From assembly GCA_033816765.1 (NCBI GenBank), contig CM066292.1:4278001-4342000 (forward strand): DNA of 64,000 bases. Direction: 5' to 3'. The first letter of the stretch is position 1. Each line of letters begins with the position of its first letter. The notes under the pieces were generated by a model that was not told where the DNA came from, did no database searches, and saw only the letters and a program-made list of their open reading frames with translations. Made by a program: the position numbers and the translations under genes. Positions 44,435-56,459 of this stretch are shown piece after piece. The DNA is from Nothopassalora personata. Its lineage: Eukaryota > Ascomycota > Dothideomycetes > Mycosphaerellales > Mycosphaerellaceae.

Positions 44435-45953
44435 ATGTCGCGATTCATTCCTTTCATTGCTTCCTCAGCAGCGCTGGTCGCTGCTGTTGACCCTTCGTTG
44501 AAACTGAAGACATATGTGGACTCTGTTGCGCTGGATTCGAGCTTCAACCCCATCATTGATGCTTACTGGACCGGCCTGCCTCATCACCGTCGAACACCTT
44601 TTGCCATTTCACCTGATGGCAAGACTGGCTATCTTGCGTATCTTGACAGCAGTGGGACCGGCGTACATGTTCAGCATGTTGATCCCTCGACTTTCACTGC
44701 TACTGGAACCACCGTGTCCATCGCCGGCGTGAAGGAAGCTGGAGGTCTTGTTGCTCACAACGATGGCTTCGCTCTTCTTGGCAACGAGGCGGTGTCTGGC
44801 ACCAACGCTCCTCCAAGTGGGACCCCAGTCCCAGCCATCTACAAGTACTCGTCCGGCAAGCAAGCCTGGAAAACGTTTGTTGGTGGTCCAGGTGTGCACA
44901 CGTCTGAGGGTCTCTCGGCGTCCCCAGGTGGGTACTTTTTAAGAGCATATGATTTGATCCAGCTGATCCTCTACAGACCTGAACGGCGATCTGGTCTACT
45001 CTGAGAAGGCCGACCTCTATGGTGCTTACTTCGTCGTTACTGACTACACCGGTGATGCCTCTGGTCACTATGGAGACAGCATCGAATATGTTGGAAGCGA
45101 TGGCAAACTCCAGACCATTCAAGGTGCAACAAGTGCTTGGGGATGCTCACACAACACTGGTATTGCATTCGAAGCCGCCGACCAAGCGCCATTCGCCAGC
45201 GTCTGCGCCGAGGACCAAGGTGCTATCTGGCTCAACACTGGCGGCACTGGCATGACGAAAACCGGCGTAAAGGTCTCCAACGAGAACACCACCAACGGCG
45301 CCGGAGGTGAGGCTTTTGGTGGCATGTCTGGCTCTTACTCCGGCCTTGCTCGCTTTATCAACTCCACTTCCTACATCCTCACCTGGGTTTCTCGTGGCGC
45401 AGTCAAGCTCACTGCCAACGACTGGATGGGCAACGGTTACACTGCTGCTCAGAACCGCACCAACGGACGTCGTGTCGCCATGGCTATTCTGACAGATAAG
45501 TCGACCAAAGCTGGTGACCAAGCATCGTCCAAGGTTGGCGCCGTCGGCGACAGCCAAGTCAACTGGGTCACAGCAGAGGCAGGTCCTGACCGCAGCAACG
45601 CTCACGTCGCAGCATTCGACGGCGAATATGCCCTCATCAGCTGGGAACAGATCGACTCGCCATCTTGCAATTTCATCGCTATGGGCTGTTCGGGTACTTT
45701 CAGCGGCACTTACTTCCAGCTCGTCAACAGCTCCGGTAAGAAGATTGGCAATGCCATCACGAGCAATAACACTTACGTGGCTGGCGATATGGTCACTCGT
45801 CAAGATGGCAGTATCTGCTGGCCATATGTTAACATGAAGTGGTCGCTCGACGCCCCAGCTCAGAGCTGGTCGTGGAGCAAGAGACAGCAGAGCTCCTCGA
45901 GCAAGACTTCGACGACCAAGAAGATGAGCTTCGCTTGCATGAGCCTCGCGTAG
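44435..45953 (+). CDS. Secreted protein of unknown function, propeller-like
   Basis: Two exons, 44435-44927 and 44977-45953, encode 489 residues; the 49 bp intron (GTGGGT...CTACAG) joins LSASP to DLNGDLVYSEK. A signal peptide is likely (MSRFIPFIASSAALVAA). The body has repeated strand-turn patterns (ISPDGKTGYLAYLD, EGLSASPDLNG, HVAAFDGEYALISWEQ) that suggest a beta-propeller. There are several Asn-X-Ser/Thr sites and one pair of close cysteines (SCNFIAMGC). The tail is Ser/Lys-rich without an obvious GPI signal. I know no family name. An extracellular or wall-bound role is an inference. Confidence 0.75.
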
Positions 45954-48900
45954 AGAAGGACTTGATGACTGAATTTGTCACAGCGATGATGTGCTGAACT
46001 TCGCTTCTTGTATGTATGTTATAGAACCGGCGAGGTAGCCATGACACATGAAGTGTGTCCATACACACCTGTGCCTCGCGGCCTTCGACATTATGGTGGG
46101 CTCGACCTGTTCGTCGCCTGTACCACGACTCTCTGTTTACCAGCACTCCCTGGAGCCCCTACTTACTTCCTGCTCGGGCATAGAGCACAAATTCTCAACC
46201 GTCGACGAGGACTGCGCACATACTTGTGTCATCGATACCCATGCGCACTGTGGAATGTCGTAGACTGGCTTTACTGCCAGGCACTCTGCATCCTCGCATT
46301 CAGCTCGCTGACACTTCCAGATTTCCGTCGTAGCCGCCATGTTTCTCACGAATCCGGGGCCGCGGGGGGGGGGGGTTGATTTTTTGCCTGTTTGCCTTTC
46401 TCCCTGTATGCCTATATGCCGGGGGCATAAATTGCGATTCTAGACCTTTTATGCCTGCTTGCTTATTTGCTCATATGCCGCTGAAGCGAGATGAAGCGAG
46501 CCTAGCGCTGGCGCTAGGCGAAGCCAAAGCCGGCTCGTGCAGCGAGGCTCGTGTACGAGAACTGCCATGGCTTCTCGGGATATGTGACTCGTCAGTGTCT
46601 GTCTCGTCCTCAGCAATGAAACATTGCTGGCACACAGGGGTTTTCTTCCAAGGACCACAGTTCATTTGATCGTGGTCCTTCAATTCGCATCCTCCTTGAC
46701 GCGATACCTAATTTGAGCATGATGAAGCAGCAGCAGCAGCCGCAGTCGATCTGTGGTATTCTGGAACGATCTCCTTCTGTGTCTACAGTAAGCCCGGCGA
46801 GGAATGTGTCGGCTGTTGATTGCTTTGTTGGCGCCCTTGTTTCGCCCTCATTTGCGATGTAGGCACAACCTTCCGCGCGTCCCCGGGTGATGATTTCGCC
46901 ACTGCTGGGGACTGACTATCGATAGGGGTCAGCGCCGTACAGAAGTGTGTTCCGAGTTGAGTTGCTTATCAGATGGAACATACCCAAGTGTGTGTTCTTT
47001 CGAAGTGTTCGCCATTGCCGTGGTAAGGTATAGAGGAGTGACCAGCGTCCATGATGTTTCCAGCTATCATGACTCAAGTGCTCAGGTAAGGACCCAGAGA
47101 GACAAATATACTCAGCAACATCAAGGTTATGGAACGAAGGTCGAACTTGTTAACGACAGCCCTGCCAAGTTGAGAGGACTCCAAAGCCAAACATGTAAAC
47201 CTTTAATGGCCATATCATTGCTGTTCATAGCATTCACCCATTCACCAAGTACTCAAGCCTTAATCCCTCTCATCAGTCTTACAGGCGTCATATCTCTAAC
47301 GAAGATGCGACTAGTGCCGTATTCCTGTGTTCAGCTCACGTAGTGAGTCCATTATATAAACCGAAAATGGAGCTAGCAGGTCTGCTGCTATAATTTGCTC
47401 GCCATCTCGGGGTATTGGCTGACTGCTGATCAGCATATCATAGATAGTGCGCGGTGAAGTACTTACAGCGTATGAAGGAAGGCGGTCTGACATGTGTACT
47501 CTTGGTATATTGAAGATGTTAGATCTTCGTTGTCGTGAGTCGCAGGTGCACTTAAAGATGAACTACGAAAGGATGGTGAAGTGCGTGATGCACTGCAGCT
47601 GTGAATATTTTGATACCAAGAGAGCTCAAGTTCTGAGAGCAACAGCCTGATGACAGTCGTGACAAGCTAAAGAGTACGCCAAGCCAGCTATGTGACCTCC
47701 TGACTCGCTCGCTACACCAAATCTCCAGAGAAAAGGGTCAATTGCCCCCAAGCCCTGGACCGTTCTTCCCTAGAAGAAGATCAATCGCCATCTCTTTCAC
47801 ACGCCAAGCGTCCCCGGGTTTGTTCGCTAGTAGAGTCCTTGCGGCATTCCATAAGCTGCATCTGCAGCTACGGTTCTTGCGCATCGTCCTATGTGATCCT
47901 TCGATTCAAGAATTATGTGCACCGGTCTCGTGGAGATAGAAGAGCCATGCAGCAACACAAAGGCCAGTCCATGCGAGCAAGAAGAGCAGAATACACATCG
48001 CGACAGTTTTGTTACCGCATCGTCTGGTGATTCGTACTCTGCGGACTTGAGTGAAGTTCCGGCCATCCTCGACATTTCGTGGTTCCAGGTTCGGCGACAA
48101 GTCAGTGCGAGATGCTTGCGAATAGACCGGAGGTGGCGATGGAAGCTCTGGGATTGCGCATTGTTCGCCCTCACGAGGTAGTGACTGGGTCAGTTTTAGC
48201 ACAGATTCTAAACTGTCACGTAGCGACTAACCGAGTAGGAAGGGACTGCTTCAAGCGAGCGATGAGGTGCGATTTCGTTGAATGTAGCGAACACGCTTGC
48301 GCTTAGTTGACTTGATCGTTGCCGCCGTGCAGGATACACTGAAGCGGGCTGCATCGAGCGGGTCTGGTCCGAGGGAGGCACACTATATCTGCCTCGTCCT
48401 GGGAAGAGGCAATGCATATCGGGAATTACCCTATGATTGGGATTTCTGGGTTGGTCGAGAATGGCTTGGTTGACCGCCCAGCTTGCAGAGATCACAAAAT
48501 GGATATCTCAGTGTTCGAAGTTGATGCTAAGCTGCAGCTGGTAAGCATATTCAATGTAAGCTGCATCGTTCATGTGCTTCTGCCGATAATACGAGCAACG
48601 AATCTGTGGTTTAACGGCTTAGCTGAACACTTGATTGCGCAGTTGTTTGACGAATTTCGACTGTGGCTGAGGAGATAGGATCCAAGCGTCACAACGTGCA
48701 ACTGTGATTTCTCTGTGCCACCGGACTTCTGTCATGCGCTGGACACCAGAAATAGCATGATCTGAAGTAGATCTCTAGCAGCGGGACATTAGGAGGTCCA
48801 AGGAACATTGAAAAGCCAGACGATGGGTTGCCTGCTGCCAGTGGGGATATTTGCGCTGCCTTCCGCTTTCTGAGGGCTGATATGCATGCTTGCAAGAGAC

Positions 48901-49431
48901 GGATCATTCGCAAGTGAAGCGTCCTCATCTAGGTCATGATATGAGACACCACATCCTTGATGCCTGCGATCATCTTTAGTAATGATGCATTGAAGCAGTT
49001 TCGAAGCACGTGGCAAAACTGTAGTAAAGGTTAGCAACCATTCCAGGTGTTGGAATGTGCCGTCGGCACATGGCAGCCGAACACGGCACGGCTAGATCCC
49101 AGCCCAGTGGATCAGTTCCGAGCTGTCGGTAGCTCTACCACGCACCTGCGCTTTGTAGAAAATGGCTTTATTTAACCACGTGCACTTCCCCTCCTGCAAA
49201 CACTGCATCGCCAATCGCAAGAACGCGAGCAGGCGCCGCTGGTGATGTCGCGTGGAAAACAAAGATCCTGTGCATCAGGAAGACGATTTGCCACAAATGC
49301 AGTAGCCGCTGCCGGACTGCAGTCTCCCACAAAGCATTGTGGAAAGGTAACTCCGCCTGTGTTTCCTGGTAGCTTTCTTGCCATGCGCCGTGGTACTCAC
49401 TAAGTGCCGTTCCTGACCGACTTCGCCAACG
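45954..49431. other. Long gene-poor region
   Basis: Three and a half kb with short overlapping frames only. A G11 run at about 46366-46376 is followed by a 110 bp stretch with repeated TGCC/ATGCC phrases and a CTAGCGCTGGCGCTAG palindrome near 46503. A CAG repeat lies near 46729. A small membrane-type ORF is listed separately. Confidence 0.45.
47906..48202 (-). CDS. Possible small single-pass membrane protein exon
   Basis: The minus-strand frame has about 95 codons: a Pro/Ser-rich start (PELPSPPPVYS), a basic stretch (RRVRITRRCG), then one strong membrane segment (CILLFLLAWTGLCVAAWLFYL) and a short tail. There is no ATG at its start; the first codon is GTG. If real, it is the last exon of a spliced gene, and a possible acceptor TTTAG lies at about 48210. 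I could not define the upstream exon. Confidence 0.3.
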   Translation of the reverse strand: MLKLTQSLPREGEQCAIPELPSPPPVYSQASRTDLSPNLEPRNVEDGRNFTQVRRVRITRRCGNKTVAMCILLFLLAWTGLCVAAWLFYLHETGAHNS

Positions 49432-51840
49432 ATGGAGATCCTCAGCCCACAGAGTATCATAGACTCACCGCAGCCGGCCGCCATGAAGTCAATCGAAGCG
49501 GCGGCCCATACTGATGCCGTCTCTAAGCAGGCACCCGAAAGCAACGACCATTGTAATATATCGCACGCATCCGGCCCAGATGACAAGATCGCGGAGAGCG
49601 CCGAGAAGCAGGCACGCAGCAGCGTAAGCCCCGTCGACAGTGTCCACTCGGCGGAGGAAAAGGAGCCAGAAGAGCAGATGCCGCCGCCGCCAAAACCAAT
49701 CGGACACCAGAAGAGCTCGATCAGCAGTCTGATCAACAGCAAGAGTGTTGGAGAGATGGGTGTTCAAGGCGTAAACCCTCACGTCGCTCACCATATGAGG
49801 CCAAAGCTTCCCGCTCCAGCTGTGATCAGCCTCCCGATCTACGATGAGCGTAAAAGACCTATGGAGACACAGAGCTTCCCAGTAACCAAACTGTACGGAC
49901 CACCATCGCATGTGACGCGACTCATTCCCAGCGTCAATTTGGAAGATGAGCATTCGGATCACAGCATAGTCGCCAATCCATACTTCGTGCCGACTTCAGG
50001 TGTTGTACACAGAAAATTTTACAACGCACACGCAGAGCAGGCGCGCCGACTCCTAGCGTATAGCGCAAGCAGCACTTGCCCTGCTGCATACATGTATGAT
50101 GGCAACGTTATGACGTCCGCCCCCGCAAAGGCGACGGGCGCGCTGCACACATCCGAAACCCGCGGACATACGCCTGGGAAGCGCAAATCTCAAAAGGCCC
50201 AGCATAATGCACCGAAGGCGGCACCCGCTGAGGCCGATTCTCAAGAGGTAGCCACCATCACAGCTAGCGACCTAAGTGGCACCTCTACCACAACCATTTC
50301 TACAGTCGAAGAGATAGCTACGCCGCAGGATGAGAGCATGCCCGCTCAGCCGCGGAATAAGGCTCCACCGTTGTCGCAAACACCGGAACCTGCGGCGGAT
50401 GCTACTGCTCTTGCGCGGGGATTGTACGGACGTGAGAGGAACCAGAAAAGAGCGGCCACGAAGGCGTATAGGCAACCAATCACACCGCGAGCATTGCGAC
50501 CTTCGGACAGTAAGAAAGCCGCCAAACGTCCTTCATCTCCTGCTACTGCCAACATCAGTAAGCCTAAGCGAGCTGCGCCTGCAGCTGAAGGACCCAAGCA
50601 GAAACGCCCGAGGTTGTCAAGCACAGCAGCGAGTACTCGCTCTCGCCGTGCAACGCATCCAGTAGATTTGGACGAGCGTAAGTCGCAAGAGCTTCAGCAA
50701 GCTTCAGAGGCAAAGCCGGAACGATCGGGCTCCAGCCTGCGACCAATCCGAAACATTGAGGCCGATCACCAATATGTCGCGCAGCTTCAAGAGGTTCTTA
50801 AGGTACGAGGCAAGGCCAGGAAAGCTGATATGGGCAAGCGACAGGCGGTACGCATCAATGACCTGCTCGATCTCGCGAGGTACCCTTCGGCTGAGGAAGC
50901 GCTCTTTCTGACGAAAGAAGAAGCAACCGAAGCCGTTTCATCCGGGAAGTTCTTCAATGGCCCGATCATCACCGAAGGCCAGCAAGGACTCCCGTTGCAG
51001 ACGGTGGCTGAGTTCTGCGACGAGTACTACGACGATGAGACTATGGTTTGGATCCAAGACCCTGAGATCAAGCCAAGCATGAAAGCTCAGATCGCCCGGC
51101 AAGTGAAGATGGGCACTGTCAAAGAGCGCCTCGCAGGTCCAGACTCCGGAAAGCCTTGGAACTGTCTCGAGCTTGCAACGCATTCGGACGATGGTCTTAA
51201 GCCTTCGTTTCTGAACACCGAGGACTGCCGTCTCTTAACCAAACTCAAGATTCCGGATCTCCAGGACAAACCAGAGGCTAGGCGCCGTGCGTATCTCCCT
51301 GGATATAAGGAAGTCGAGAAATGGGCCTTGCTCGCACAGGCTGGTGCATTAACTGAGCCACACCAGGACTCTCACGGCTACAGCACGTATATCACCATGA
51401 ACCAAGGCCAAGCCGGTTTCGGATGGCTGTCCTTTCCCACAGACGAAGAGCGAGCCGCTTGGCGTAGGAATCCAGCCATCTTCCGCGGCGGCCGATGGCG
51501 CTATATCATCTTGAAGCTTGGCCAGACGGTGTACTTCCCAGCGGGCACAGTCCACTTTGTCTTCCGACTGCCTTCTGGGGGCAACACTCTTGCTTTCGGC
51601 GGGCACGTGCTACGATGCTCGAATATCGTCCATTGGGTGAAGACTCTGATCGAAGAGCGTGATGCAAAGAACGTTACGAATGAGGACTTGACGGAGTCGG
51701 CGCCGGGGTATCTTGCGAGGGTTGAGAAGTTCGTGAAGCAGGCGAGGCTTTCGGGGCAGGAGGCGAAGTGGGGTGGCGAGGCGTCGATTAAAGAGTTTTT
51801 GAGGTTGAAGGAGGAGTTTTTGAAGAGGAAGCAGAAGTAG
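49432..51840 (+). CDS. JmjC domain protein (Fe(II)/2-oxoglutarate dioxygenase-like)
   Basis: A single exon of 802 codons. Residues 1-440 are disordered and basic, with Lys/Arg/Ala-rich nuclear-type stretches (KQKRPRLSS). The C-terminal third (about 590-730) is a JmjC cupin: His644-Gln-Asp646 in EPHQDSHGYSTYITM and His708 in AGTVHFVFRLP, the three iron ligands. GGHVLRCSNIVHWVKTL follows. The protein probably hydroxylates or demethylates a nuclear protein such as a histone, since the facial triad is complete. No PHD, JmjN or DNA-binding domain is seen, so it is unlike the well-known demethylase classes. Confidence 0.85.
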   Translation: MEILSPQSIIDSPQPAAMKSIEAAAHTDAVSKQAPESNDHCNISHASGPDDKIAESAEKQARSSVSPVDSVHSAEEKEPEEQMPPPPKPIGHQKSSISSLINSKSVGEMGVQGVNPHVAHHMRPKLPAPAVISLPIYDERKRPMETQSFPVTKLYGPPSHVTRLIPSVNLEDEHSDHSIVANPYFVPTSGVVHRKFYNAHAEQARRLLAYSASSTCPAAYMYDGNVMTSAPAKATGALHTSETRGHTPGKRKSQKAQHNAPKAAPAEADSQEVATITASDLSGTSTTTISTVEEIATPQDESMPAQPRNKAPPLSQTPEPAADATALARGLYGRERNQKRAATKAYRQPITPRALRPSDSKKAAKRPSSPATANISKPKRAAPAAEGPKQKRPRLSSTAASTRSRRATHPVDLDERKSQELQQASEAKPERSGSSLRPIRNIEADHQYVAQLQEVLKVRGKARKADMGKRQAVRINDLLDLARYPSAEEALFLTKEEATEAVSSGKFFNGPIITEGQQGLPLQTVAEFCDEYYDDETMVWIQDPEIKPSMKAQIARQVKMGTVKERLAGPDSGKPWNCLELATHSDDGLKPSFLNTEDCRLLTKLKIPDLQDKPEARRRAYLPGYKEVEKWALLAQAGALTEPHQDSHGYSTYITMNQGQAGFGWLSFPTDEERAAWRRNPAIFRGGRWRYIILKLGQTVYFPAGTVHFVFRLPSGGNTLAFGGHVLRCSNIVHWVKTLIEERDAKNVTNEDLTESAPGYLARVEKFVKQARLSGQEAKWGGEASIKEFLRLKEEFLKRKQK

Positions 51841-52433
51841 GAAGGGAGGAGGAGGGTTGTGGGATGTGGTAATGGGTGGTGTGATGGAAGGGAGATGCGA
51901 GGTTTGTGGCACGCGACGCGACTTGTTGAGATTCACGAGCACGGACGTCCTGCGGGAATAAGCTGGACTTGATGCATTGCTCCCACAGACTTGTGCTTTG
52001 CTTTGTTGATGATCGTGATAGCTCAGGCTAAAGTAGATTCTGTTCATTATCTTGAGGTCACTACACGCTATCGTAGCATTGCGACTTGATCTCATGAACG
52101 ACACAGAGGTCCTGCATCCCAAGGCATCTAATGCTCATCGTTGAGGTGCCTTCGCTGCAAGAATCGATATTGCTGGGGTATGTCGTAGCGCCGGTATCCA
52201 AAGCAGAAGGCGTTTCAATCGGCTTCGGACGCCCTCTCCATGCCTGCCAGCGTGGCCTGGCTCAGGTTTTGTGCGTGGCAAGGCTACGTCGTCACGGTCT
52301 GTTCTGCAGCTTGTACTCATCTGCTATGCTGTCACATCTCTTCGTGGCCTTTCGATAGCTAGGCTACAGTACTCAGATAGATGTGCTGAATCGTGTGTGA
52401 TGGTGTCATGATCCCGATGCCTGGTCACTGGTC
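51841..52433. other. Intergenic region between JmjC and Bet5 genes
   Basis: A convergent gene pair with 592 bp between stop codons. No other feature is seen. Confidence 0.5.
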
Positions 52434-52983
52434 TTACTGCTGCTGCTGGAAGATGGAAGCAATAAAGGTCTCCAGTCCACCTTCAAACAGTTCATTCGCC
52501 ACACCCGCTCCCTTGGGATGCTCAAGCCCAGATAAAGGGCTCTTTACGACGAACTCGACGTAGAGTGTCGCCCAGATCTGATGCAGTACAGTACGCATGT
52601 TGCCCACGCGGGTGTCGGTGAGCATGACCAGCTTCAACTGGGTAGGTGTCTCGAAGTAGTGCATCTTGTACTCTCCCGTGCGGTAAGATAGGAACTGATC
52701 GTCTTCACCGCCAAGCTGACGACACATACGTCGGAGCGAGAAGATTGTGCCGAAGATGAGTTTGGCGTCGTCTTCAGCTTTCATTGCTCGCCGCGTGGCA
52801 GCGGAGAGGTCGCCATTAAGGGCTGATGAGGCCTTTTGGGCCTGTACGGGGGGCTGCGGCGTCCATCTTTTGGTGTAGATGCACTCCGCTGGTGGAGTTG
52901 GTCAGCTTGACTGCTACATTGATCGGAAGATGCGAGGGCTGCATACTATGGCGATCGAAGATATAGAAGGCGTAGACGGACAT
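52434..52983 (-). CDS. BET5: TRAPP complex subunit Bet5 (TRAPPC1)
   Basis: Two exons (52983-52947, 52888-52434) encode 163 residues; the intron is 58 bp with GTATGC...CCAG ends. The protein opens MSVYAFYIFDRHTECIYTKR, the longin-like start of Bet5. It contains KLIFGTIFSLRRMCRQLG, FLSYRTGEYKMHYFETPT and the LVMLTDTRVGNMR strand, and ends with LETFIASIF. The length matches yeast Bet5 (about 159). It is a core subunit of TRAPP, the exchange factor complex for Ypt1/Rab1 in ER-to-Golgi traffic. The first exon of only 37 bp is needed to restore the family start. Confidence 0.93.
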
Positions 52984-53484
52984 GGTTTCTGTCGCTGCCG
53001 GGGAGCCTGTGTTGACTTCACCTCATCGCCTCTACCTACAGCAGTATGGCTATCTTCAGCCCCTAGAGACGCGGCAGGACAATATGGAAGGACCGACGGG
53101 ATGCCTGTAATGAGTGCAGTAATAACAGCTGGTGAGGATGGCTGGGTGAACGACGGCCCTCATTTTGCGCTACCGAGCACCAAGCTTCGACCAGGTGTTG
53201 CAGACGTGGGGTTGTTCTGCTGCTTCGTGTGCATGTGCATGTGCATGTGCATATGCTGCCTCCTACCGCCGTCTCCATCTGCACCTTCTCTGCACTCCAT
53301 TAGCCGGGGGGAGACCGGACAGCAGCTAGAGTCAGCTTGACTAGCCTTACTTATATGACGAGGGAAAAAACATTCACTTGCTCTCGTGCCTCGTAGCATG
53401 CCTGACCTCTCCCACTCTCCTCCCTACCTGTGCTTACCCTAGAAACATTCCTCCCCGTTGCTCCCCCTTCCTCTGCCCCGCGCC

Positions 53485-56097
53485 ATGGCCGACAACGACA
53501 CGGCCGACACGCAATCCAAGTCGATCAGTCCGCTGCCTCGGTCGCGCCGCCGGGATGTTCCTGGTCTCATCACAGATGAGCACGGCATCAGCATCAACCT
53601 CGACGTCGCTACACCGACCCACGATGGCCCGCCCCACCACCCGCTGCCCGTCCGACACATGTACGTACCCATATCAGAACCGCAATGGAGGAGGTGCAAG
53701 ACCAAGCCTTTGCTCACCGTCGTCTCTCAAGGTCGGCGCCCGCCTACCAGAGCCCGCTGCGACACCACCGCCGAGCGCCTTCACGATCTAAGGGCGTGAA
53801 AGAGACGCTCAATGCTCGATCCCACTACGGCAGCAGCGACGATGACGGCGGCGCCATCCACCGCATCAATCAGTACATCATCAAGCAAGAGATAGGGCGA
53901 GGCAGCTTTGGTGCAGTGCATCTGGCGACAGACCAGTATGGCCATGAATATGTGAGCTGTCGCTTGACTGCCCTTTCCTTCACCGATCAGCCCGACATGT
54001 ACTGATCAGTCGGACACGCAGGCGGTCAAGGAGTTCTCCAAGTCCCGACTACGGAAGCGCGCCCAGTCCAACTTACTGCGCAATCCGAAGCAGCCTGGCA
54101 GCAGACGGCCTGGCCATCTAGCTGCCGCAGCAAGTCGAGGCTTCAATTCGCCGTTACATCGACAGTCTTCCGCCGACAAGCTCAATGGCGAGAGCAACAA
54201 CTCGCTCGAGCTGATCAAGGAGGAGATTGCCATCATGAAGAAGCTCGATCACCACAACCTTGTGTCATTGATTGAAGTACTGGACGACCCGGAGGAAGAC
54301 TCCCTCTACATGGTGCTTGAGATGTGCAAGAAGGGTGTGGTGATGAAGGTCGGTCTGGAAGAGCACGCAGAACCATACAACATGGAGACTTGTAGGTGCT
54401 GGTTCCGCGACATGATCCTCGGCATTGAGTACCTGCACGCGCAGGGCATCATCCATCGTGACATCAAGCCGGACAACTGCTTAGTGACGCACGACGATGT
54501 GTTGAAGATCGTCGACTTTGGCGTGAGTGAGATGTTTGAGAAAGAGTCAGAGATGCATACCGCCAAGTCAGCCGGGAGTCCAGCTTTCATGCCACCTGAG
54601 CTGTGCGTGGTGCGGCATGGGCCTGTAAGTGGTCGCGCGGCTGACATTTGGAGTATGGGCGTGACGCTTTACTGCTTGCGCTATGGGCGCATACCGTTTG
54701 AGAATTCTGGCATCATGGAGTTGTATGAAAGTATCCGGAACGAGGAGCTGCAGCTTGAGGGCGAGGAAGACAAGGACTTCGTGGACCTTATGCGGCGCAT
54801 ATTTGAGAAGGATCCGGAGAAGAGGATCACCATGGACGAACTCAGAGTAAGTCAGACGATGTATTTCGATCATTGCGATGTGACTGAACATGAGCAGGAA
54901 CATCCTTGGGTCACGAAAGGCGGTACTGACCCGATGATGCCAGCCGAGGAGAACTGTGCCGCTCTAGTCGAACCACCGACTGAAGCTGAGATGAACGAGG
55001 CGATCACAGGGAACATGGCACATCTTATGGTGGTCATGAAAGCTGTCAAGCGCTTCAAGAAGCTGGTCCAACGAAAGAGGCCGCAGTTCATGGAAAGTAT
55101 CTTTGGGCCCCCACATCAGATGCATGGACCGAGCAAGAGCCATGACACTTCTGACAGGCGACCTGTCGAGACTGCCCTGGTGACTGAAGGTGTGCACAGA
55201 GATGTCAGCGATGAGATTCCGGAAGCAACCGCCAATGTCGAAAGCTTACATCTTGGCGCATCAAGCCCGTTGGATAGTACCGGCGACTCTGTTCAACAAG
55301 AGGCAGAGCGCAAAGGACGACCCCGAAGCCGCTTGGAGAGTGAAGATGATGTCGAAGGTCCTCATCCAGATCCTTTTCCGACACGTGCACGCACTCTCCC
55401 AGTAGATGTAGCTGTCAAAGGACATGCGCATGACCCAACGGAGGACAGGCTCTTCTTGCACATCGGACCAGGCGCCGACCATGCCGAGAGTGATAGTGCC
55501 TTCAATGAGCCCGTGATCAGCGAAAGCCCAGGTGGCGTGGACGACGACATTTACGAAATGGCATATCAAGAGGAGATCAACCGCATCCTGGCAGAACGTG
55601 CTGAAGCTAACATCCATCTTGTTCGCCGCGTGGAGCATATTGAGAAACTTCGGAAACATCCCAACGTCCTTCAGTCCTCCCTCAACCACGCCATGGACTT
55701 TGCCGGCACTACTGCTAGGAAAGCCGAGGCACGAGTCCGTACTGGCGGTCTGGCAGCTTTGGTCCGAGACGCACGAAATAAAGCTCGGGAGACAGTAGCT
55801 GAAGCAGAACGGAGTGCAGCGAATAGTCCGACACGCTCGACCTCCGCCGGCGCCAGCAGCAACAGTGCAGAACATAGTCCTACTAACACCACCACTCAGC
55901 TCAATCCAGCGACCATTGATGGCGTGTCGGATTCAAAATCACGGGATGGTTCGAGGTCACCGGCACCCGACAGTATCCGCCTGAGAGATTATGCACGGTC
56001 ATCAGCGAGTCGGGCTATGAAAGGCGTGGCAAGAAGGATTGATGAGACGGCGAAGAGGGTTGAGTCGAATCGACCACAACCTTATGAGGGGACTTGA
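53485..56097 (+). CDS. Calcium/calmodulin-dependent kinase kinase-like Ser/Thr kinase
   Basis: The kinase domain is clear: GRGSFGAVHLA, then VKEF with the ATP Lys, HRDIKPDNC, DFGVSEMF, SPAFMPPELC and DIWSMGVTLYC. An Arg/Pro/Gly-rich insert (KQPGSRRPGHLAAAAS) between the Lys and the next helix marks CaMKK relatives of the Sak1/Tos3/Ssp1 type, which activate AMPK/Snf1 and CaMKs. Exons: an N-terminal one from 53485, then about 53691-53951, 54022-54846 and 54898-56097. The last intron (54847-54897, 51 bp) does not break the frame but removes a non-conserved insert and joins DELR to EHPWVT. The junction after about 53649 is unresolved. The long C-terminus is Ser-rich and charged. Confidence 0.88.
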
Positions 56098-56459
56098 GTC
56101 TGTCCTATTGATTGATGTTATGAGAAACGGAACGTCTCTTGGCTACCTACTTACTATTGGTTCAGATTGGCATCAGTGTACTGCACAGCATAAGATGACG
56201 CTGGTCGTCCAAAGTGGCATTAGCGATGGAGTTTGGGATATACTATACTGCTCTTTGGTGGCAACGAATATGCGACTGGCTGGCCAGTTGGCATATGGAG
56301 ATAGCGTGACGACAAGGCAATAAAAGACTCATCCCTTTGCATTTCGCTTCATGCTATCTTGACCCCATGCTTCATGCTCAATGCTACCCCAACGCCTTGC
56401 TAAAATTACACGATTGCTTCCCATGCCGATTATTGGATGACTCATCACAATCTCAGAGC

